From contig JARCOQ010000079.1 in assembly GCA_029207755.1 (NCBI GenBank), positions 372,001-436,000 of the forward strand: a stretch of DNA of 64,000 bases. The letters run 5' to 3'. The position numbers were made by a program, and so were the translations under genes. This document shows, one piece after another, positions 56,449 to 64,000 of the stretch (position 1 is its first letter; the number at the start of each line of letters is the position of its first letter). The notes beneath the pieces were generated by a model that did not search any database, had not been told where the DNA came from, and saw only the letters and a program-made list of their open reading frames with translations. Origin of the DNA: Chamaea fasciata. Lineage: Eukaryota > Chordata > Aves > Passeriformes > Sylviidae.

Positions 56449-58029
56449 ATGAGTGAAAAAGATAAGAATGCATTTTATAGTTTGCTAGCGAAACATGGTG
56501 CTAGACCTTCTCCAGATGGAGAAAGGTGGGCACAGAATAATTGGTTCAACTTTGAAAACATTGTAGATAGAATATATTCTTTGCAACATGATGCTAGATA
56601 CAAACTGGGCAGAAATAAAACCATTCTTTGCTCAGTTTTGGGGGCCTGTCTTTCAGCAGCCATAGAAACCCGTTTTGAACAGGTGAGTGAAGAAAAAGCA
56701 GTCATAGAATCCCTGCAGAATTTGGTAGAAGCTTTGCAAAAACAATTAGAACAGGAAAGAAATCAGAATTATTTGCTGCAGATTTCCCTTGCAGAAGGGT
56801 GAAGCAAAAACTTAAAATCTGCAGATTCACCCACAGAAGGAAAAATAGAAGGAAAGGAGACATACAACATGAAACAAATATACCCTCAGAAAGAATTAGT
56901 ACACATGCAAAATTGTGGGGAACACTGTTGCTCCAACTTGAGACCTCTCATCAAAACAGAATATAATTATATAAATGAAGAAGATGGTGATCCCCACATA
57001 ACCACCAAAGAAATACCATACACAGCCACTGAATTAGCTAAATTAAAGACAGAATACTCCCGCCTCCCTAGTGAATCAGAGACAGAGTATGTTTTTAGAG
57101 TTTCCCTCACAGGGGGTGACCAAATTAAATGAAGTGAACAAGAAGCAAGTGGCTACTGGGGACATGGAGTTTTCTTAACAACAGGAAACACACATGCTCC
57201 ATGGTCCCTGACACAGCGTGCAGCTCACTGGGCAGGGGGGTTAAACCCCCTAGAGACGGGCGACCCTCTGGCAATAGTCGGCACCTCAGACCAACTCCTA
57301 GAAAACATACACAAAGCTGCATGCTTGCAAATGATACAGGAAAGAAAATTAATCTCTGGCTGTGAGTCACCAATGCAACAGCCTGTCAAACCTGAGATTA
57401 TGACCCCCCTCATTCGAGGTTTGCCAGAGTCTCTTAAACCAACAGCAATTCTTCTTCCAAAAACAATAGCATCTATCGCTTCAGTAGATAGACTTGAAAG
57501 ATTTCTCGGACACACAAGAGATCAAACTGGTTCCACTGACTCCACTGACTCCTCACCTTTTACAACTCCTAGCACACAATCTAAGAGCAGTCATAAACTT
57601 TGGACATGGAGTGAGGTAGCAGAGGAGTTAGTAAATTACAGTAGAAAATATGGACCAGTGAAGTACCCAGAGGAGAAACCAGAAAAACCCAGAGGAGTCA
57701 GGCACATTGCCTCTCCTAATGAAAAATCAGAAAAGGGAAAACAAATTTCCAACCAGCAGCAACTGTGGTCGCTAGGGCTGAAAAGGGGAGTGCCACCAGA
57801 AGCAATGGATAACTTGCCTTATGATAAATTGGCTAAAATAATTTCTAATTGGCCCTGTCCCAAACCTATTGTGTTGGAATCATCCAACCAACAACCCAGT
57901 GCACCTCCTCTTCCACAAGCCTTGGGCAACCAGCCACAACATTCCCCAACACAGGTTTTAAGCAATGAGACACAGCATGCTCTCTCCCCGCTTCAGGGAA
58001 GTGAAACACACCAACCTCCTTTAAACTAG
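56449..58029 (+). pseudogene. ERV gag, with extra stops (right)
   Basis: Starts MSEKDKNAFYSLLAKH. Compared with the left copy it has an early stop after LLQISLAEG (56,800-56,802) and another after GGDQIK (57,130-57,132). The later part, from about 57,325, is open to 58,029 with the same Pro/Gln-rich end. Non-functional. Confidence 0.75.
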
Positions 58030-58070
58030 AAACTCCGTTTCTTGATAGTGAGCGAAGAAACGGAGACTGG

Positions 58071-59105
58071 ATGTTTTTGAGGAAGCTCACAAAGGACCCG
58101 AGAACAGGGGACATATTGATTACAGCAATAGTTGGCCCCAAACAAATATTAATAACTTTTGTTGTGGACACAGGGGCCCAAACCAGTGCATTGAAAATCA
58201 CACACGCCCAAAAGTGTGGGCTTGTTCCCAGCAAAAAACGATGTTGTGTTTTAAATGCCCTGGGAACTACAGAGTCTATGAGTATGGCTCTAGTAAAACT
58301 CACACTGCCCGGAGAAGACAACACAATAGCTGTCCAAATGGTCATTGGAAACATTCCTGACAGTTTGTTAGGGATGGATATACTTGCTGGGAGACAATGG
58401 GAAGACTCAGAAGGCTTTCTCTGGTCTTTCGGAGCTCCCAGCCTTAACATCAGGCTGCTACAAACAGCTCCTTCCCTACCGTTCAGCAAAATCACTTCTG
58501 TGAAACAATATCCTTTACCCTCTGGTGCTAAAGATGGCATCAAGCCAGTCATTCAGGAATTGAAAGATCAAGGAGTAATTGTTAACACTCACAGCGCTTT
58601 TAACTCACCAATCTGGCCAGTTAAAAAACCCAATGGAAAGTGGAGACTGACAGTTGATTACAGACGGCTTAATGCCAACACAGACCCTCTTACAGCAGCG
58701 GTCCCAAATACAGCTGAATTAATAATATCAATTCAGGAAAAAGCTCACTCTATTATGGCAACAATAGATGTTAAAGACATGTTTTTGATGATACCCATAC
58801 AACAAGAAGATATGGACCGTTTTGCCTTTACATGGGAGGGACAGCAATATACCTTCACACGTCTACCCCAAGGGTAGCGACACTCCCCCACTTTAGCCCA
58901 CCATGCTTTAGCCCAAGAATTAGAAGAACTATCTAAACCTGACACTGTAGCTGTTTACCAATCCATAGATGATATTTTAGTGGGAGGGGAAGAAAAAGAA
59001 GTAGTGGAGGATGTTCAACAGAAAATAATTTCCCACTTAGAAAGCCTTGGTTTGCAGATCCCCTCAGAAAAAATACAAAAACCTTCTCAAGAAGTGAAAT
59101 TTTGA
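58071..59105 (+). pseudogene. ERV protease and RT catalytic region (right)
   Basis: Same order and the same lesions as the left: protease VVDTGAQ, RT VDYRRLN, LPQG then TAG (58,875-58,877), SIDDILVGG with Ser for Tyr, and the TGA at 59,103-59,105. Shared lesions mean the damage is older than the duplication. Confidence 0.85.
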
Positions 59106-61150
59106 GGCATCTGGTGGAAAGGAGGTATGACATGCATCCCACCAGACACCCTAACTTCTTCAGATCAAATCAAGATGCCCGAATCTAGAAAAGAACTCCA
59201 ACAAGCTCTAGGACTATTGGTATTTTGGAGAAAACACATTCCAGATTTTTCAATTATTGCCAGACCTCTTGATGATTTGTTGAGAAAGGGAGTAAAATGG
59301 GACTGGAGCCCTTCTCAGGAAGAAGCATTACAATTGTTGATTTTTGAAGCCACAGCTCATCAGGCCCTAGGCCCTATCCACCCAGCAGATCCTTTTCAGG
59401 TAGAATGGGGATTTGCTACCTCAGGATTGTCAGTACATATATGGCAAAGGGGTCCTGAAGGCCCAATCAGACCCGTTAGCTTCTACTCCCGTGGCTTTAA
59501 AGATGCTGAAAAAAGATATACAACTTGGGAGAAAGGCTTATTTGTTGTTACCCAAGCTCTCATAGAAGTAAAAAAATCACAAGAAAACAACCAATTGTGT
59601 TGAGAGGTCCCTTTAAAGTCATTAAAATAGTGATCACAGGGACTCCACCTCCTGAAGGGGTAGCACAACGAGCCTCAGTAAGGAAATGGTATGCACAAAT
59701 AGAGCATTCTAATAACATCTTTTCAATTACTGAAGGCGCTGTGAAAAATTTACCAATACAAGACACAGAGAATCTGAATAGCAGCCAAGACAAACCTGCC
59801 TCAGTTCTTAAAATAGCCCCTCCCTTCTCCCCTGAGCAAACAGCACATTCATGGTTTACTGAGGCCTCAGCTAAGCGTGAAGGAAAAGTGTGGAAATACA
59901 GAGCTGTAGCTTTGCACACTTCTTCTGCAGAGCGGATCATTACAGAAGGGGAAGGCAGTGCCCGAATTGGGGAACTTAGAGCTGTTTGGAGTGTTTTCCA
60001 GAGGGAGGCACAAAACACCTCTCTTGTCTGTATTTACACTGACTCCTATGCTGTATATAAGGGCTGCACTGAATGGCTGCCTTTCTGGCAACAGAATGAT
60101 TGGGAAGTTAACAGAATTCCAGTGTGGCAGAAAGAAAAGTGGCAAGAAATTTTACAAATTGCAAGTCAAGGGAATTTTGCTGTAGGGTGGGTAGCCTCTC
60201 ACCAGACAGATGATAATCCAGCAGGAGAATGGAATAACAGAGCTGATGAATTAGCAAAATTAAGTCCTCTGAAAAAGGATGAAATCACTGAAGATTGGGA
60301 GCACTTATTAGAATGGCTGCATGTAAAACGACAACACACAGGTACAAAAGATTTATACCAGGAAGCTCATGCCCGGGCTTAGCCCTTTACCAGAGAAATG
60401 TGTAACACCTGCATTTCAGCCTGTGAGCAGCGTCGCAAACGGCTAGAAAGACATCCTTTAGAGGATGACCCACTACACTTGAGGACAGGTAAAGGCTTAT
60501 GGGATGCATGGCAGGTAGATTACATGGGTCCCTTTAAGCAATCAGGAGGTAAACATTTTGTGTTAGTGGGGGTTGAGATTACATCTGGATCAGTTCAAGC
60601 CGAGGCATTTAAAAGGGCTACAGGGGAAAACACTGTTAAAGCATTGCAGATATGGTTCGGGACTTTCCCAAAACCACAGGAAATTCAATCTGATAATGGG
60701 TCACACTTTACTGCTAAAGTAGTACAGGAATGGGCAAAAGGTGAAGGGATAAAATGGACTTTTCACACTCCCTATTACCCTCAAGCTAACGGAATTGTAG
60801 AAAGGACTAACGGTCTTTTAAAACGACTTCTGAAACCACAAGAGGGAGGCTGGGATGGCCGGTTGCATAAAGCTGTGCAAAGTGAAAATGAAAGATGGGG
60901 GGTAAATGGGTGCCCCAAAATTACTGCTTTTTGCCCAAATCCTCTGAGCTTAATCTCCTCACAAAGAGGACCAAATGATCCCGAAAATCCAGTTCATGAC
61001 CCGGGACACCCTGTTTTGGTAGACCTCCCTACGGTGGAAGAAGTACCACTTGTGTTGAAAACTTCTCTGAATAAAGTTGCGTGGATAGCATCTGATGCCT
61101 TAGGAAAAGAACATCGGATAAATACCCGCTGGATAATTCCATCGTTTTAA
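59106..61150 (+). pseudogene. ERV pol: RT end, RNase H, integrase (right)
   Basis: Open to about 59,600, where a lost A in the AAAAAAA run shifts the frame. RNase H and the first part of integrase then follow to a private TAG at 60,380-60,382 (Trp in the left copy) inside the zinc region. From 60,398 the catalytic core is open to 61,150 with WQVDYMGPF, IQSDNGSHF and GIVERTNG. It extends about 26 residues further than the left copy because the left has a two-base loss near its end. Confidence 0.85.
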
Positions 61151-61242
61151 TGTTCTGCCGTTAGGTGGCAGATTTTTCTGTGTTTTGCTATTGCAGGAGA
61201 ACTCCGAGGGGACACTTCAAGTGACATGAAAACAAAATAACC

Positions 61243-61563
61243 ATGTTAACATTATTAATACTTCTCTGTATCCTGCCACACTCCCATGGCCAGGAGCCAG
61301 CTGAGTGGCCGTGGTCTGAAGCCACTGTTAGATATACCAGTACTCAAGAATCACATCCCAGAAGTCGTCACCTGAACCTGGCAACCTCAGGGTATCATGG
61401 TGGTCCACGTGAGTGGGGATGGGATAAGAATGAACGGGTTACAACTCTAAATGGAACAGTTGGTTTGGGGATATTTTTGTGGGCGGATGTTGGGATCGGG
61501 ATTGTGTGGGGCTGGGTGGGTGGGATGTGGTTTGATAGTAAATCAAACTTGGAGAGTTCTTGA
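61243..61563 (+). pseudogene. ERV env start, right
   Basis: Same 106-codon frame with the hydrophobic leader as on the left; only a few residues differ near the end. It is cut short before any recognisable membrane or fusion segment. Direct repeats (GATCACATGGACTGG) follow at 61,563-61,592. Confidence 0.5.
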
Positions 61564-61767
61564 TCACATGGACTGGGATCACATGGACTGGGATTTCACA
61601 GGCTGGACCATCTGGATCAGAACCATAGAGACTGGGATCATCTGGACCGGGGTGGCCGCCTCGGAACGATGCGAACCGAGGCGGTCCCGCCCGGCCCAGG
61701 GCAACCTCCCCGTCCCTCCCAGTCCCGCCCGGGGGCGCGGCCAAAACTCCCCGCAGCGAACGCGGCG

Positions 61768-62338
61768 GTCCCGGAGCGATCCTGGAGCCGATCCCGGAGC
61801 GATTCCGGGTCCGATCCCGGTCCCTGTTTCAGCCTCGGTCTCAGTCTCGGTCCCGGAGCGCTCCCGGTGCTGATTCCGGTCGCGGTGCCGATCTCGATCC
61901 CGGAGCGGTGCCAGTCTCGGTGCCAGTGCCGGTTCCAGTTTCAGTCCTGGTCTCAGTCTCGGTGTCGGAGCGGTGCCGGTGCCGTTTTTGGTCCCGGAGT
62001 GCTCCCAGTGCCAATCCCAGTCTTGGTCCCGGAGCGGTGCCAGTCTCGTTGCTGGTTCCGGTGCCTGTCTCGGTCTCGATCCCGGAGCGCTCCCGGTCTG
62101 GGTTCTGGCCGCAGTCCTGGAGCAGTCCTGGTGCCGGTGCCGGTTCCGAAGCGCTCCCGGCGCCGGTCCCAGTGTCGGTGTCGGTCTCAGTCTCGGTTCC
62201 GGTACCAGTTCTGGTGCCGGTTTCGGTGTCGGTCCCACAGTGCCGGTCCCGGAGCGGTGCCGGTCTCGGTTCCGGATTCGGTCTCGGTCTTGGTGCTGGT
62301 GCCGTTTCTGGTGCTGGTCTCGGTCTCGGTGCCGGAGA
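61768..62338. repeat. Six-base-register minisatellite (right)
   Basis: Mirror of 22,682-23,262, with GGTCTCGGTGCC-type units. Several unit-level differences and one small size change compared with the left copy. Confidence 0.8.
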
Positions 62339-62379
62339 TTTTAGGGTCTTTGGGGTGATTTTAAGCCAAACCGGGCCCT

Positions 62380-62649
62380 TTTAGGACCGCGCGTTCCCTT
62401 GACCCCGCCCATTCCCCCTCAGAATTCCCGCCGTTTCCTGGACCCCGCCCCTTTCCCCGCCCAGTTCCCGCCCTTTCTCTGACCCCGCCTCGTTCCATTC
62501 GTTCCCCGCCCTTTCATTGGCCACGCCTCTTTTCCCTTGGGCCCCGCCCATCTGCTAGCGCGTTCCGTCCAGCGCATGCGCAGACGACCCAGAGGTGGCT
62601 CTCCCGGGCGCCGCCATCGTTGTTCCCGGTCCCCCGAGTCGGCTCCGGC
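62380..62649 (+). promoter_or_regulatory. CpG promoter of RAB4-like gene, right (outward)
   Basis: GC boxes (CCCCGCCC, at least four), ATTGG (CCAAT complement, about 62,517), NRF1-type GCGCATGCGCA (62,572-62,582) and a YY1-like CGCCGCCATC (62,610-62,619). Exon 1-like sequence follows at once. Unlike the left copy, the downstream intron and exon 2 remain. Confidence 0.6.
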
Positions 62650-62665
62650 GTGTCCGAGACCTGCG
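62650..62665 (+). pseudogene. RAB4-like exon 1 tail, right copy
   Basis: GTG-TCC-GAG-ACC-TGC-G followed by donor GTGGGG. It corresponds to the RAB4 N-terminus with initiator ATG changed to GTG and Tyr to Cys. The split phase (one base of the next codon) matches exon 2 at 63,488. It is too short to be certain alone; position between a CpG promoter and a RAB4-like exon 2 supports it. Confidence 0.4.
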
Positions 62666-62679
62666 GTGGGGGAATGGGG

Positions 62680-63230
62680 GTCTATAGGGGATCTATAGGG
62701 GATCCATAGGGGATCTATAGGGGTCTGAGAGGACCTGGAAGTCTCCTTAGAGGATTTGGTGGGGGATCTGCAGGAGATTTGGGGCGGTGTGTAGGGGCTT
62801 TAGGGCGGTCTGGGGATCCCTAAAGGGGGCTGGGCGGGTCTCGGGGCTCTATCGGGGTCTGGGGCTCTGTAGAGGGTCCAGCGGGGTCCGTAAAGGGGGT
62901 CCGGGCGTCCCTAATGGGGTCTGGGTGTCTGTGGGGGATTTGGGGGGTTTCTGTGGCGTTTTGGAGGGTTGGGGGGTCTGTAGGGGATCTCTAGGGGTCA
63001 GCGGGAGCCTGTAGCGGGTCCGGAGAGGTCTGGGGGTGTCTGTGGGTCCCTGTGGGGGATTTGGGGGGTCTGGGGGGGTCTGGAGGTCCCCAGGGGGGTC
63101 TGAGGGGATATGTAGGGGCTCGATAGAGGGTCCGGGGGCGCCTGGGGGACCCTATAGGGGATCTGGGGTTCTCTGCATGGGATGTGAGGGGGTCTGGGGG
63201 AGTCTTGGCATCTCCATAGTGGAGTTTTGG
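62680..63230. repeat. G-rich degenerate tandem tract in RAB4-like intron 1 (right)
   Basis: Mirror of 21,776-22,330; GGGGATCTATAGG-type units, strongly G-rich on the plus strand. Confidence 0.7.
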
Positions 63231-63487
63231 GGCCCATAAAGGAAATTTTTGTGAATTTTTGGCTCTGTACAGCTAATTCGTGGAAATTTGGGGTCCAAAT
63301 TGGGCAATTTTGGGCGCTCTGTTGGGATTTTTTTTTTTGAATTTTGGGGCCTCTGTTAGTAATTTTGGAGGAATTTTGGAGGAATTTTGGGTCCAAACGC
63401 AGGAACTTGTGGAATTTCGGGTCAAAGGGTGGGAATTTTGGGTAATTTTGGGTCCTAACTTGGGAATTTGGGGAATTCTTTTTCCTA

Positions 63488-63572
63488 GATATCCTCTTCA
63501 AGTTGTCGGTGAGTGGCAGCACGGCACGGGCAAGTCCTGCCTGCTGCACAACTTCATTGAGAGCAAGTGTAG
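63488..63572 (+). pseudogene. RAB4-like exon 2 with P-loop frameshift
   Basis: After acceptor TTCTTTTTCCTAG the exon reads ILFKLSVSGS in one frame and GTGKSCLLHNFIESK in the next, ending AAG-T|GTAGGAG. RAB4 small GTPases (early-endosome recycling regulators) have this exon with the P-loop GTGKSCLLH and the same phase-1 donor after the lysine. One base is missing inside the P-loop region, between the Gly-Ser and Gly-Thr-Gly codons. Later exons (switch regions, C-terminal cysteines) lie outside the window. RAB4A and RAB4B cannot be told apart from this piece. Confidence 0.7.
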
Positions 63573-64000
63573 GAGTTTCTGTGAATTTTCAAGGATTTTG
63601 GCAGTTCTAGGGGGTCGTGGGATTTTTGGGAATTTTGGAGGGATTTTTTTTCATTTTGGGGGACGTCTTGTGTATTTTGAGGGGATTTTTGAGGTATTTT
63701 TAGGACTTTGGGGTGGTGTTTTTGCATTTTTAGAGTGTTTTCTGTTGCTGTTTGCGGGCTTTGGGGAATATGTTGGGAATTTTGAGAAATCTGAGGAGTT
63801 GGGGGATTTTTAGATAATTTTGGAGATTTTTTGGGGAGTTTGGGGGGTTTTTTAAATATTTCTGGACATTTTTAGGGTTTGGGGTTTTTTTTATTTATTT
63901 TATTTTCTGGGTGATTTTTATTGGTGTTTAGGGAAATTTTTGGACATTTTTTGGAATTTGGGAAATTCTGGGTAGTCTGGGAAATTTTGGGAATATTACT
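63573..64000 (+). other. RAB4-like intron 2 (partial)
   Basis: T- and G-rich sequence with GGGAATTTTGGG-type words, typical of a degenerate intronic repeat. No further exon before the window ends. Confidence 0.5.

Larger units (their letters stand above)
55305..61640 (+). mobile_element. 3'-truncated ERV, right arm (overall)
   Basis: Inverted copy of the left ERV: LTR, primer-binding-like site, gag, pro, RT, RNase H, integrase, env start, no second LTR. It has more private damage than the left copy: extra stops in gag, a one-base loss in pol near 59,570 and a stop in the integrase zinc region. Confidence 0.85.
46851..63330 (-). repeat. Giant inverted repeat, right arm
   Basis: Reverse-complement copy of 21,693-38,185. 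The inner edge is exactly the base after LTR C. The outer edge is not cut: homology runs to about 63,330, where the left copy meets LTR A, and RAB4-like intron and exon 2 continue beyond. Contents are listed separately. Confidence 0.95.

Noticed and set aside
21693..63330. Palindrome as a simple assembly mirror artefact
   Set aside because: Arms carry different substitutions, indels, repeat counts and private stops, and only one continues to RAB4-like exon 2. A collapsed or duplicated haplotype is still possible and is noted in the finding.

Overview
The window looks like passerine (songbird) nuclear DNA, probably from a GC-rich, repeat-dense, MHC-like or microchromosomal region. The evidence is minus-strand CR1 LINE tails, an OR14-type olfactory receptor pseudogene, an intron-containing PIM-like kinase (a family expanded in songbirds), MROH/maestro-like HEAT exons, MHC class I and flotillin-1 exon fragments, and several avian-type endogenous retroviruses (ERVs) and LTRs. 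Nothing looks prokaryotic. No tRNA, rRNA or CRISPR array was found. Everything was read by eye from the sequence; no search or alignment program was run.

Layout. (1) 1-4.2 kb: AT-rich, no gene recognised. (2) 4.2-7.2 kb: a probable LTR that abuts a broken MHC class I alpha-3 exon, a class I transmembrane-type exon, and frameshifted or duplicated flotillin-1 exons. (3) 7.2-10.1 kb: remnants of class II (ERVK/alpha-like) retroviruses on the minus strand: a dUTPase piece, an LTR and a decayed reverse transcriptase. (4) 13.5-16.0 kb: a PIM-like kinase pseudo-exon, then a complete five-exon PIM-like kinase gene on the minus strand. Its first exon carries a GGGGCC hexanucleotide array encoding Pro-Arg repeats. 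(5) 19.5-21.0 kb: MROH-like exons on the minus strand, one with an in-frame stop, and a terminal exon cut off from its upstream exons by LTR A (21,088-21,692).

(6) The dominant structure is a giant imperfect palindrome. The left arm, 21,693-38,185, is repeated in inverted orientation as the right arm, 46,851 to about 63,330, around an 8.7-kb spacer. By eye the arms differ by roughly 1-2 % plus indels. From outside inwards each arm holds: RAB4-like intron 1 and exon 1, a CpG promoter pointing outward, a 6-bp-register minisatellite, an ERV (5' LTR-gag-pro-pol-env start, no 3' LTR) also pointing outward, CR1 pieces, a ~145-bp tandem repeat, and an OR14-like pseudogene. Only the right copy still continues to RAB4-like exon 2, which has a frameshift in its P-loop.

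(7) The spacer (38,186-46,850) contains CR1, two solo LTRs with matching 4-bp target duplications (B and D), and a diverged third copy of a stretch of the arm. LTRs A and C lie exactly at opposite ends of the two arms and lack matching target duplications, so they look like rearrangement junctions rather than simple insertions.

The only gene that reads as intact is the PIM-like kinase. The other coding pieces are broken or partial. The region is best read as a segmental-duplication hotspot shaped by LTR elements.
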